Assembly: GCF_963677725.1 (NCBI RefSeq)
Contig: NZ_OY782507.1
Span: forward strand, 1-64,000
Reading direction: 5' to 3'
DNA length: 64,000 nucleotides
From: an uncultured Cohaesibacter sp.
GTDB taxonomy: Bacteria; Pseudomonadota; Alphaproteobacteria; Rhizobiales; Cohaesibacteraceae
Position 1 is the stretch's first letter; the number at the start of each line of letters is the position of its first letter. This document shows positions 11,489-19,944 of this stretch, piece by piece. Position numbers and translations under genes: made by a program. The notes below the pieces were generated by a model, which did not search any database, had not been told where the DNA came from, and saw only the letters and a program-made list of their open reading frames with translations.

Positions 11489-11851
11489 ATGGTCAAAACT
11501 ATAACCCTTTTTCGCCCAGTGGGATTAGAAGAACTTCAACTTATCGAGCAAAGCAAGTGGACGCGGTTTCCACCTAGATTGCCTGAACAGCCTATCTTCT
11601 ACCCAGTGACAAATGAGGGCTATGCGATTCAAATTGCGCGGGATTGGAACACCAAGACCGGATCAAAACACGGCTATGTCACTCGATTTGAGGTCGATGC
11701 AGAGTATGTGGCTAAATTTGAACGCAAAATAGTTGGCGGCCGCGATCATGAAGAGCTTTGGGTGCCTTCAGAAGAATTAGACGAGTTTAATCAGAATATT
11801 GTGGGTTCAATCGCCGTCACACAGCAATTTATCCCGGACGAAACAAATTGA
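11489..11851 (+). CDS. Small protein inserted between sufB and sufC (crystallin J1-like by name only)
   Basis: The 120-residue soluble protein has no signal peptide, membrane helix or cysteine. It starts VKTITLFRPVG and has the run FPPRLPEQPIFYPV and AIQIARDWN. I associate these motifs with small proteins that databases often label ADP-ribosylation/crystallin J1; that label rests on no activity I know of. AAGGA precedes the ATG by about ten bases. It sits 40 bp after sufB and 38 bp before sufC on the same strand, so it is probably co-transcribed. Its base composition is AT-richer than the suf genes, with more TTA, ATA and AGA codons, which suggests late insertion. Function unknown. Confidence 0.75.
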   Translation: MVKTITLFRPVGLEELQLIEQSKWTRFPPRLPEQPIFYPVTNEGYAIQIARDWNTKTGSKHGYVTRFEVDAEYVAKFERKIVGGRDHEELWVPSEELDEFNQNIVGSIAVTQQFIPDETN

Positions 11852-11889
11852 TTGTCGTGACCGTGCTCACTTGAGATTGGAATACAACC

Positions 11890-12642
11890 ATGTTGGAAAT
11901 CAAAAATCTTCATGCCGAAGTGGAAGGCAACAAAATCCTCAACGGCATCAACCTGACCATCAAAGCTGGCGAAGTGCATGCCATTATGGGGCCTAATGGC
12001 TCGGGCAAGTCGACGCTCTCCTACGTGCTGGCTGGCAAGGATGATTATGAAATCACCGAAGGCGAAGTGTTGTTCTTTGGTGAGAATGTGCTCGAAATGG
12101 ACCCTGAAGAGCGGGCGGCTGTTGGCCTGTTTCTGGCCATGCAATATCCGATCGAAATTCCGGGTGTGTCGAACATGACCTTCCTGAAAACCGCGCTCAA
12201 TGCCCAGCGGATCGCGCGCGATGAAGGGGAGATCAAGACCCCTGATTTCATGAAAAAGATCAAGGAACTGTCTGCCAGCTTGAATGTCACGCAGGAAATG
12301 CTGCGCCGTCCGTTGAATGTCGGCTTTTCCGGTGGTGAGAAGAAACGCAACGAGATCCTGCAGATGGCTCTGCTGGAGCCAAAACTCTGCATTCTTGACG
12401 AGACGGATTCCGGCCTTGATATCGATGCGCTGCGCATTGTGTCCGAAGGCGTGAATGCCCTGCGCTCACCGGAGCGCTCGATGCTGATCATCACCCACTA
12501 TCAGCGCCTGCTCGACTATATCGTGCCGGACGTGGTGCATGTGATGTATAAGGGCCAGATCGTGAAGTCGGGCGACAAGGATCTTGCCTTGCAGCTGGAA
12601 GAAAAGGGCTACGCCGAGTTTACTGGCGAAGCTGCGGCTTGA
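11890..12642 (+). CDS. sufC: Fe-S assembly ATPase SufC
   Basis: SufC is the ABC-type ATPase of the SufBCD scaffold. In its 250 residues: Walker A GPNGSGKS at 34-41, the Suf-specific signature SGGEKKR at 147-153, Walker B LCILDE at 166-171 followed by TDSGLDID, and the switch histidine in IITHYQ. There is no membrane domain, as expected for the soluble SufC. It is followed after 14 bp by sufD. The upstream ribosome-binding site is weak, and translation may have been disturbed by the insertion of the small gene just before it. Confidence 0.97.
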   Translation: MLEIKNLHAEVEGNKILNGINLTIKAGEVHAIMGPNGSGKSTLSYVLAGKDDYEITEGEVLFFGENVLEMDPEERAAVGLFLAMQYPIEIPGVSNMTFLKTALNAQRIARDEGEIKTPDFMKKIKELSASLNVTQEMLRRPLNVGFSGGEKKRNEILQMALLEPKLCILDETDSGLDIDALRIVSEGVNALRSPERSMLIITHYQRLLDYIVPDVVHVMYKGQIVKSGDKDLALQLEEKGYAEFTGEAAA

Positions 12643-12656
12643 GTGGGGAAGCGTTG

Positions 12657-13964
12657 ATGACACATCCTGTAATCAAAACGGCCGCTGACGAAGCGCTTGA
12701 GGCTGTCCTCAAGGGCGCGCAGGGCGGACTGGCAGGCGAGGGGGCTTTTGCTTCCTTGCGGGCCGATGCCATTTCACAATTCGAGGCCGAAGGCCTGCCA
12801 AACAAACGCGTGGAGGATTGGAAATATTCCGACCTCAAGCGGATGATGCCAGCCGATGTTGCCCTGTCCGAACCGGCAGACGACGCCTCTTTGAAGGCAG
12901 TGCTGGCTGAGGTGAACATCCTGAAGGGCGTTGATCGGGCGCGTATCGTGTTGGCCAATGGGGCCTTTATGCCTTCCTTGTCTGACCTCGACAAGATCGA
13001 TGCGTCGGTAAGCGTTCAGTCGGTCGCACAAGCCTTGCAGGCTGGCACCTTCGTGATTGATGATCCCGAGATTGCCAAAGACGATATTGCTCTGTCGCTG
13101 AATACGGCTCTGCTGCAGGATGGGGTGGTGATCGAGGTGCCGGAAGGGGCTGACATCTCCACGCCAATCGAAATTTGCAACATTGTCTCTGGCGGCGGTC
13201 TTTCCACCGTGCGTAGCCGTGTGGTGGTTGCAAAGGGTGCGAAAGTCTCGATTGTTGAGACTTTCATTGGTGATGAAACGGCTTATCAGCTCAACAGCGC
13301 CATTGACTATCGCATTGCCGATGAGGCTGAAGTGCATGTCATGCGCCTGCTGCGCGATGGTTCTGAAGCGGTGCATGTGGGCTCGACGACCGCCATTCTG
13401 GGTGGTCAGGCGCGCTTTGAGCATTTCACCATGTCGACCGGTAGCAAATTTGTTCGCTCGCAATCCTTCATTCGCTTCGATGGTGAGCATTCTGATGCCG
13501 ACCTGTTTGGTGCCACGATTGCTGATGGTTCCCAGCACAGCGACATCACCTTGAAGGTCGATCATGCGGTGCCGAACTGCAATTCCAAAGAGCAGTATCG
13601 CACGGTGCTTGATGACAAGGCTGAGGGTGTGTTTCAGGGCAAGATCTTTGTTCGCCAGCCAGCCCAGAAGACCGATGGCCAAATGATGAGCCAGGCGCTT
13701 CTGATGTCTGAAGATGCGGCTTTCTTCAACAAGCCGGAGCTGGAAATCTTTGCTGACGACGTGGTCTGTGGCCACGGGGCAACCTGCGGTGAGCTGGATG
13801 AAGATTTGCTCTTCTATCTGCGTGCGCGCGGCATTCCGCATGATTATGCCAAGAAAATGCTGGTTCTGGCCTTCCTTGCGGAAGCGGTGGAGAATGTCTC
13901 CAACGAACAGTTTGTCGAGGCTCTGGAAGCCTATATTGCGGACCGCCTTGGGGTGGACCACTAA
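12657..13964 (+). CDS. sufD: Fe-S assembly protein SufD
   Basis: SufD is the SufB paralogue that completes the SufBC2D scaffold and is needed for iron entry. The 435 residues contain a helical N-terminus (KRVEDWKYSDLKRM) and the beta-helix core with DADLFGATIADGSQHSDITLKVDH and the family run EIFADDVVCGHGATCGELDEDLLFYLRARGI in its C-terminal third. An upstream TTG at 12639 would overlap the sufC stop, but the ATG at 12657 has GGGGAA at 12644-12649 and is preferred. Intact and in the normal order. Confidence 0.95.
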   Translation: MTHPVIKTAADEALEAVLKGAQGGLAGEGAFASLRADAISQFEAEGLPNKRVEDWKYSDLKRMMPADVALSEPADDASLKAVLAEVNILKGVDRARIVLANGAFMPSLSDLDKIDASVSVQSVAQALQAGTFVIDDPEIAKDDIALSLNTALLQDGVVIEVPEGADISTPIEICNIVSGGGLSTVRSRVVVAKGAKVSIVETFIGDETAYQLNSAIDYRIADEAEVHVMRLLRDGSEAVHVGSTTAILGGQARFEHFTMSTGSKFVRSQSFIRFDGEHSDADLFGATIADGSQHSDITLKVDHAVPNCNSKEQYRTVLDDKAEGVFQGKIFVRQPAQKTDGQMMSQALLMSEDAAFFNKPELEIFADDVVCGHGATCGELDEDLLFYLRARGIPHDYAKKMLVLAFLAEAVENVSNEQFVEALEAYIADRLGVDH

Positions 13965-14004
13965 TCACTGGCGGGCCTTTGCCTGCCTTAAAATGGGATG
14001 AAAG

Positions 14005-15255
14005 ATGATGCAGTCCCCGATCCAGGCCCCAGTGGCCGACTATGACATTGATGCCATTCGGGCGGATTTCCCGATCTTGTCCAGAGAAGTCTATGGCAAG
14101 CCGTTGGTCTATCTCGATAACGGGGCGTCAGCGCAGAAGCCGCAGGCCGTGATTGATGCGGTGACGCGCTGTTACAGCGAAGAATATGCCAATGTCCATC
14201 GAGGGCTGCATTTCCTTTCGAACACCGCAACGGACAATTTTGAAGCTGCGCGCGAAACCGTGCGCCGCTTCCTGAATGCTCCCTCCGTCGACAATGTGAT
14301 CTTTACCCGCTCCTCGACCGAAGCCATCAATCTGGTGGCTCAGTCCTATGGCAGCATGGTGCTCAAGGAAGGGGATGAAATCATACTCTCGATCATGGAG
14401 CATCATTCCAACATCGTGCCGTGGAATTTCTTCCGCGAGCGACTGGGTGTCGTGATCAAGTGGGCACCGGTTGATGATGATGGCAATTTCCTGATGGAGG
14501 AATTCGAGGCGCTGCTAAGCGAGCGGACCAAGATTGTCGCCATCACGCAAATGTCGAACGCGCTGGGAACGATTGTTCCGGTCAAGGACGTGATCGAAAA
14601 AGCCCATGCAGCCGGCGCCAAAGTCCTTGTCGATGGCAGTCAGTCGGCGGTGCATATGCCGATTGATGTGCAGGATCTCGATGTCGATTTCTTCGCCATG
14701 ACCGGACACAAGCTTTATGGTCCATCGGGCATTGGGGTGCTTTATGGCAAACCGGAATTGCTCGACGCCATGCCGCCCTATATGGGCGGTGGCGAGATGA
14801 TCAAGGATGTTACTGTGGATGGTGTGACTTATGGTGTGCCGCCGCATAAATTCGAGGCTGGCACGCCGCCGATAGCGCAAGCTATTGGATTGGGTGCTGC
14901 ACTTGACTATATGGATAGCATAGGGCGCGACAAGATTGCCGCCCATGAAGACGCCTTGAAAAACTATGCCCACGAAAAACTGTCGGGGATCAATTCCCTG
15001 CGCATCATTGGGCAGGCCAAGGACAAGGGTGCGATTGTTTCCTTTGAAATGAAAGGCATTCATGCCCATGACATTTCGATGGTTATTGATCGCTCGGGTG
15101 TCGCTGTTCGAGCCGGTACACACTGTGCGCAGCCGCTGCTGACGCGTTTTGGGGTGACCTCGACCTGCAGGGCATCGTTCGGACTTTACAATCGCAAGGA
15201 AGAGGTCGATGCGCTGGCAGAAGCCTTGATGAAAGCGCAGGCTTTCTTTAGCTAA
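14005..15255 (+). CDS. sufS: Cysteine desulfurase SufS
   Basis: A group II PLP-dependent desulfurase that feeds persulfide sulfur to the SufBCD scaffold. The 416 residues include MTGHKLYGPSGIGVLYG, with the PLP lysine about residue 236, and RAGTHCAQPLL with the active-site cysteine about 374, the SufS form of the loop. The N-terminal motif VYLDNGASAQKP is typical. Two tandem ATG codons (14005, 14008) are both possible starts. No sufE gene is visible in the operon, so the sulfur-accepting partner must be encoded elsewhere or replaced. Confidence 0.96.
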   Translation: MMQSPIQAPVADYDIDAIRADFPILSREVYGKPLVYLDNGASAQKPQAVIDAVTRCYSEEYANVHRGLHFLSNTATDNFEAARETVRRFLNAPSVDNVIFTRSSTEAINLVAQSYGSMVLKEGDEIILSIMEHHSNIVPWNFFRERLGVVIKWAPVDDDGNFLMEEFEALLSERTKIVAITQMSNALGTIVPVKDVIEKAHAAGAKVLVDGSQSAVHMPIDVQDLDVDFFAMTGHKLYGPSGIGVLYGKPELLDAMPPYMGGGEMIKDVTVDGVTYGVPPHKFEAGTPPIAQAIGLGAALDYMDSIGRDKIAAHEDALKNYAHEKLSGINSLRIIGQAKDKGAIVSFEMKGIHAHDISMVIDRSGVAVRAGTHCAQPLLTRFGVTSTCRASFGLYNRKEEVDALAEALMKAQAFFS

Positions 15256-15308
15256 GAGACAAGATATGCGCCGCACCATGGATGGCGCAGTTGAAATGGA
15301 ATGATGAC

Positions 15309-15704
15309 ATGAGCGATACGTCACAGGAGAACCAGTCTGTAGAGCAGGATTCCGACGCACCCAAAGGTGCGACGAGTTCTGCCATTCCTGCTGCCGAGCT
15401 GGAGCAGCTGACATCCGATATCGTTGCGGCACTCAAGACGGTTTATGATCCGGAGATCCCGGCTGACATTTACGAGATCGGCCTGATCTATCGGGTCGAT
15501 ATTGACGATGATCGCAATATCGATATCGATATGACGTTGACGGCTCCGGGGTGCCCGGTGGCTGGAGAAATGCCTGGCTGGGTTGAGAATGCGGTTAATT
15601 CCGTGCCGGGCGTTGGCATGGTGACGGTCAATATGGTGTTTGACCCGCCCTGGACGCCGGACCGGATGAGCGAAGAAGCCAAGATTGCCATCAATTGGTA
15701 CTGA
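15309..15704 (+). CDS. SUF-associated MIP18/DUF59 family protein
   Basis: The 131-residue protein has an acidic, Ser/Gln-rich N-terminus (about 1-30) and a MIP18 (DUF59) domain with TVYDPEIPADIYEIGLIY, the cysteine motif MTLTAPGCPVAG, and VFDPPWTPDRMSEEAK at the end. The family (PaaD, SufT, CIA2-like) assists late steps of Fe-S maturation, and this version is regularly found in alphaproteobacterial suf operons. An earlier in-frame ATG at 15282 lacks a ribosome-binding site, while GGAA at 15298-15301 fits the ATG at 15309. Some databases call it the SUF system Fe-S assembly protein. Confidence 0.9.
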   Translation: MSDTSQENQSVEQDSDAPKGATSSAIPAAELEQLTSDIVAALKTVYDPEIPADIYEIGLIYRVDIDDDRNIDIDMTLTAPGCPVAGEMPGWVENAVNSVPGVGMVTVNMVFDPPWTPDRMSEEAKIAINWY

Positions 15705-15738
15705 GCGCGGCTCGTTGCTGCGAGGAAGAGGGTTTCTC

Positions 15739-16125
15739 ATGGTAGGAAGATTTCAAGTCCTGAGCATCACGGATGAAGCCGCTGAGCGTATCCGTGAGCT
15801 TGTTGCCAATGCGTCCGAGCCGATCAAGGGCGTTCGGGTTGGCGTGAAAAATGGTGGCTGTGCGGGTATGGAATATGTGCTCGACAAAGTGGTGGAACCG
15901 GATCCGAAGGACGATCTTGTCGAGGATAAGGGTGTGTCCGTCTATGTTGACCCCAAGGCGGTTTTGTTCCTTCTTGGCACCGAGATGGGCTATGAGGTGA
16001 CGAAGTTCCGCACCGGTTTCACCTTCAACAACCCCAACCAGACGTCCGCGTGTGGATGTGGGGAATCGGTTGCCTTGACGCCCGTGGATCCCACGGCACT
16101 TGAATCGATGCGCAAAGCGCAATAG
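15739..16125 (+). CDS. sufA: A-type Fe-S carrier SufA
   Basis: SufA receives clusters from the SufBCD scaffold and passes them to apo-proteins. The 128-residue protein has the three ligand cysteines of the HesB/IscA family: Cys41 in NGGCAGMEY and Cys105/Cys107 in SACGCGES. The frame is open from 15685, but GAGGAAGAGG before the ATG at 15739 and the family length support the shorter form. It is the last gene of the operon and is followed by a strong terminator. Confidence 0.93.
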   Translation: MVGRFQVLSITDEAAERIRELVANASEPIKGVRVGVKNGGCAGMEYVLDKVVEPDPKDDLVEDKGVSVYVDPKAVLFLLGTEMGYEVTKFRTGFTFNNPNQTSACGCGESVALTPVDPTALESMRKAQ

Positions 16126-16150
16126 CGGCATTTACTCTCAAGATGATATG

Positions 16151-16178
16151 AAAAAAGCGGCTCTGGGGCCGCTTTTTT
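16151..16178. terminator. Bidirectional terminator at the end of the suf operon
   Basis: AAAAAAGCGGC (16151-16161) pairs with GCCGCTTTTTT (16168-16178). It also lies 20 bp past the stop of the converging GGDEF gene. Confidence 0.88.
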
Positions 16179-16197
16179 GTTTGGTGCTGGTGGGCTT

Positions 16198-17262
16198 TTA
16201 AGCCACGCCGTTTCTAACTTCAAGGGCGCTGACGTCCGGATCGGTCTCGCATTTGACCAAATTACGGCCACCGCGCTTGGCGGCATAGAGGCACTGGTCG
16301 GCGCGTTCGATGAGATCCTGAACCGTGTCGCCCTTGGAGAAGGTCGAGCAGCCGATGGAAATGGTGATGCGGCCGAGATTTTCACCCGTCGAGCGTTTGA
16401 TCAACTCTTTGGCCATTACGGCCTTGCGGATATTTTCAGCAACCGCGATGGCCTGCTTGAGGTTTGTGTGTGGCAGGATCACGCCAAATTCCTCGCCGCC
16501 ATAGCGGCACGGGATGTCCTGACCTTTGACATTCTGTTTCACCGCGACAGCGACCAGGCGCAAGACCTGATCACCGGTCTGATGACCGAATGTGTCATTG
16601 AATTTTTTGAAGTGATCGATGTCGGTCATCAGCAGGGACAATGGTTCGCCGGATTCTTCGGCTTCTTCCATGGCCTCTTCGAGCGATCGATCAAAATGCT
16701 TGCGGTTGGCAAGGGTGGTCAGATCGTCGGTCAGCGATTCGTAACGGATGGTGTCGAGGGACTGGCGCATCTCGAGCACTTGTTCCTGCGACGCGGCCAA
16801 TTGCATGCTCAAAACCCGGTTTTGGGCTTCCACGTCTTTGGTTTCCGAAATCAACTGGGCGACAATTTCACGGATGACCTGACGGTCTTCGGTCTGTGAG
16901 AGGTTTTTGGAAGCGCCCTTCAGCGTGTCGCCATAATGATTGGCGGTGCTGAGATAATCCTCGACTTCTCGCACAATCGAGCGCAATTCCGACGAGATCT
17001 TATTGCCGACTTCATCCACACGATCGCTGATGCGTGTAGGGGCAAGATGCTCGTTATAGATGGCATCGATTTGCTTGTGAGTGATGGTACCCGTAGAGCG
17101 AAGAATATCGTTGATTGCCTTATTCAGGTCGCGATTAAATCCTGCGGCATACGTGTACCAAATCTCGTAATTGCGAGGATATGCAGGCATCTGATTTTTC
17201 TTCAGATTGCCAAGCGCAGATTCCCCATAAATATAAGTGCGCTTATAATCACTATTTTCCAT
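16198..17262 (-). CDS. Diguanylate cyclase (GGDEF domain)
   Basis: The 354-residue protein likely makes cyclic di-GMP from two GTP. Its C-terminal half is a GGDEF domain with active-site GGEEF at 255-259, preceded by LTDDLTTLANRKHF and MTDIDHFKKFNDTFGH. The product-inhibition site, normally RxxD, reads KGQD at 246-249, so feedback control may be weakened. The N-terminal half (about 1-170) is soluble and helical, with a coiled coil about 130-170, and is of unknown sensing role; there is no membrane segment. The ATG at 17262 has AAGGG five bases upstream; a frame open to 17310 lacks a signal. A CtrA-like box lies at 17338-17352. Confidence 0.92.
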   Translation of the reverse strand: MENSDYKRTYIYGESALGNLKKNQMPAYPRNYEIWYTYAAGFNRDLNKAINDILRSTGTITHKQIDAIYNEHLAPTRISDRVDEVGNKISSELRSIVREVEDYLSTANHYGDTLKGASKNLSQTEDRQVIREIVAQLISETKDVEAQNRVLSMQLAASQEQVLEMRQSLDTIRYESLTDDLTTLANRKHFDRSLEEAMEEAEESGEPLSLLMTDIDHFKKFNDTFGHQTGDQVLRLVAVAVKQNVKGQDIPCRYGGEEFGVILPHTNLKQAIAVAENIRKAVMAKELIKRSTGENLGRITISIGCSTFSKGDTVQDLIERADQCLYAAKRGGRNLVKCETDPDVSALEVRNGVA

Positions 17263-17337
17263 TGCAACCCTTGCGCGAATATTGTGCGCAAATCCTCTTT
17301 GTTTCCCCAACCTGGGTCAACTTTAGTCAATCAAGAC

Positions 17338-17352
17338 TTAAAACGACGTTAA
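17338..17352. promoter_or_regulatory. Candidate CtrA-binding box (TTAA-N7-TTAA)
   Basis: An exact TTAA-aacgacg-TTAA lies about 76-90 bp upstream of the GGDEF gene start. This is the consensus for the cell-cycle regulator CtrA of alphaproteobacteria. A chance match is possible because the core is only eight fixed A/T bases. Confidence 0.4.
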
Positions 17353-17460
17353 ACAGAAAGATTGACGTCGCGTACTTTTCGTATAAATGCTGATTTTTAT
17401 TGTCTCGCCTTTCGTTGCCTGTTTCTGTGAATATTTTTCCAAAACTTGCGTTTGATAAAC

Positions 17461-17491
17461 AAAAAGCCCCTCTTTGCGATGAAAGAAGGGC
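17461..17491 (-). terminator. Rho-independent terminator of the RNA helicase gene
   Basis: On the minus strand GCCCTTCTTT pairs with AAAGAGGGGC around a six-base loop, with one mismatch, and is followed by TTTTTGTTT. Confidence 0.75.
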
Positions 17492-17537
17492 CTTGCAATG
17501 AAGGTATAACTATTGCTTTTCAGCTTGGTTTTACTTG

Positions 17538-19085
17538 TCAGTCGGTGCTGTTCTCGCTTTCCGAACTGCTTTTTGGAGGGCGGATCGGCTGAAGCAAAAA
17601 GGCAGGGACGTGATCGCCCATGCCGATGACACGCCGGTCATCGCGATCCCGTCCGCGACGATTGTTGTCACGATTGCGCTGGGACTGAGGCTGTGGCTGA
17701 GGGCGAGCCGGTGCCTTACGCGCAGGTTCCGCGCGGACCGGTTCGGTATTGGCGTCCTGTTGCTCTGTGCGATTTTCTTCTGTCCGGTCATCTTTGGAGG
17801 GCCGGTCATCCTTGGAAGTCCGATCATCCTTGGATGAGCGTGCACGTTTGCGATTGTTGTCTTTGCTGCCTTTGTTATCGTCGCGGATTCTGCCACCACG
17901 ACGACCACGGCGCTTGTCGCCACGATCCTCTTCGCCATCGTCCCCTGATGGGGATGAGAAGTCCATTTCTCCGATCCACTTGACGCCATCGCCAGTCAGT
18001 TTCTCAATGGCATCAAGATACTTCTTGTCGGCTTTGGTGGCGATGGTGATTGCAACACCAGTTCGGCCGGCGCGTCCTGTGCGGCCGATGCGGTGAACAT
18101 AATCTTCCGCATGGGTAGGAACATCGAAATTGAAGACATGGCTGACCGTTGGAATGTCGAGGCCACGGGCGGCCACGTCACTGGCAACGAGCAGAGTGAT
18201 TTCATTCTTTTTGAAACCATCAAGGGTAGCCATGCGGGAGGTCTGATCCATATCGCCATGCAGGGCACCAGCGCTGAAGCCGTGCTTGGTGAGAGACCGA
18301 TAGACGGTTGCCACATCGCGCTTGCGGTTGCAGAAAATGATGGCATTCTGCAGTTCCTCGGCCTCATTGATCAGCTTGCGCAAGGTTGCGCGCTTGTCCC
18401 AGGGCTTACTGCCCGAGGAAATGAGGTGCTGGGCGATGGTTTTTGCGGTCGAGGCGGCGCGGGTCACTTCAACCTTGATTGGATTGTGCAAGAACTGGTC
18501 AGCCAGCAGCTGGATTTCCTTGGGCATGGTGGCCGAAAAGAATACAGTCTGGCGGGTGAATGGCAGCAGCTTGCAAATGCGCTCAATGTCGGGAATGAAG
18601 CCCATATCGAGCATCCGGTCGGCTTCGTCGACGACGAAGGTTTCAACCGCAGAAAGCAGCAGTTTGCCGCGTTCGAAATGATCGAGCAGGCGACCGGGCG
18701 TAGCGATCAGGACATCAGCCCCGCGATCAAGCTTTTTGAGCTGATCTGCAAAGGAAACGCCACCAATCAGCAAAGACACGGTCAGACGGTGGTTCTGGCC
18801 ATAGACCTCGAAGCTCTGTTCGACCTGTGCTGCCAATTCACGCGTAGGCTCGAGAATGAGTGTGCGTGGCATGCGGGCTCTGGCGCGGCCTTTTTCCAGC
18901 AGCGACAGCATCGGCAACGTGAAAGATGCCGTCTTGCCTGTGCCCGTTTGCGCAACGCCCAGCACGTCCTTGCGGTCAAGGATGTGGGGGATTGCCTGAG
19001 CCTGAATGGGCGTAGGCGTTTCGTAGCCAGCAGAATTAACTGCCGCGAGCACTTTTTCACTCAGACCGAGATCCGAAAACTTCAT
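17538..19085 (-). CDS. rhlE: DEAD-box RNA helicase, RhlE type
   Basis: An ATP-dependent RNA helicase acting in rRNA and mRNA remodelling. Motifs in order: Q motif PTPIQAQ (24-30), motif I AQTGTGKT (45-52), motif Ia PTRELA, motif II DEAD (153-156), motif III SAT (about 185) and motif VI HRIGRTGR (about 335). The core opens with FSDLGLSEKV as in RhlE. From about residue 385 follows a low-complexity, strongly charged tail with three imperfect SKDDR repeats, a P/Q-rich stretch and R/N-rich runs, typical of RNA-binding tails. The start at MKFSDLGL (19085) is chosen by family norm; the frame is open to a weakly supported ATG at 19151. Confidence 0.93.
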   Translation of the reverse strand: MKFSDLGLSEKVLAAVNSAGYETPTPIQAQAIPHILDRKDVLGVAQTGTGKTASFTLPMLSLLEKGRARARMPRTLILEPTRELAAQVEQSFEVYGQNHRLTVSLLIGGVSFADQLKKLDRGADVLIATPGRLLDHFERGKLLLSAVETFVVDEADRMLDMGFIPDIERICKLLPFTRQTVFFSATMPKEIQLLADQFLHNPIKVEVTRAASTAKTIAQHLISSGSKPWDKRATLRKLINEAEELQNAIIFCNRKRDVATVYRSLTKHGFSAGALHGDMDQTSRMATLDGFKKNEITLLVASDVAARGLDIPTVSHVFNFDVPTHAEDYVHRIGRTGRAGRTGVAITIATKADKKYLDAIEKLTGDGVKWIGEMDFSSPSGDDGEEDRGDKRRGRRGGRIRDDNKGSKDNNRKRARSSKDDRTSKDDRPSKDDRTEENRTEQQDANTEPVRAEPARKAPARPQPQPQSQRNRDNNRRGRDRDDRRVIGMGDHVPAFLLQPIRPPKSSSESENSTD

Positions 19086-19353
19086 CCGATGCAGGAACCA
19101 TTTTTCTTTGTGCTTCAGCGCGATCTGGGGATTCAGATCCGTTGAAGGCATACAGGTGTTTCATTTTGGGCGAACCATACGAGTTTGACAGGAATTGTCA
19201 ATCGATTGGGGCAAACAGGGTTTATTTCGCACCGAATCTGGACGTTTCGGCACAATTTTTCCTGATTGGCAGTCCGGGAACGGAGCATGGCTTGTGATTT
19301 TGCCTCCATTTTACTCAAAATGGATTGTGTCCCCTGTCGTATCAAGCTTCTGA

Positions 19354-19752
19354 TCAGCCTTCGGGTTGGTTGCCTTTGAAGGCGGTATGCAGGCTATCTG
19401 CCCAATTGCCGTTTTCAGGTGCTGCTTGCTGATCCATCCGCGCCTTCACTTCCCGCTCAATATGGTCAACGAGGTCGTCCATTGTTCGGCCGCGATCATG
19501 GGTGGGAAGAAGGTCTTCCTGCTCAAACAAGTTGATCCAACGATCTGATATGCGACCGAAATTCATCAAACGGTCAAAGGCCCAAGAGGGATTGTTTGGA
19601 TTTAGCAGGCCCAACAGGGCTGCAATCACCGACACCGGGCTGAGTAGAAGGTCTCTCAAGCTATCTGCCGCGAGGCGAAACTGGAACATCAGTGTTCGTC
19701 GAACCAGTGAACCATAGCTTTTTGCATTGGAGCCACGGGACTTGTTGGTCAT
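19354..19752 (-). CDS. Conserved protein of unknown function
   Basis: About 132 residues, starting MTNKSRGSNAKSYG. There is a hydrophobic stretch around residues 30-50 (LRDLLLSPVSVIAALLGLL) that could be a membrane segment or buried helix, followed by an acidic helical C-terminus. I do not recognise a named family. The reading frame extends upstream to 19854, but that region is arginine-rich with no ribosome-binding signal. It is first in a run of uncharacterised minus-strand genes between rhlE and parE. Confidence 0.6.
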   Translation of the reverse strand: MTNKSRGSNAKSYGSLVRRTLMFQFRLAADSLRDLLLSPVSVIAALLGLLNPNNPSWAFDRLMNFGRISDRWINLFEQEDLLPTHDRGRTMDDLVDHIEREVKARMDQQAAPENGNWADSLHTAFKGNQPEG

Positions 19753-19944
19753 TGTTTGCCGCGGGCAAACCTGACTTTCATGCCGCGGCGCCAGCCATCG
19801 GCTGTCTCGTGCCCTATCGTGCCGTCCCATGCTGCCCCCAGCGCGTGAATGCATTTGATCAAATCAATTGGCAAAAATACCCTCACAATATGGGGTAGAT
19901 TTGCGGATTATTCAAGGCGAGCGCAGTTCGGGAGAAACGCCAGC

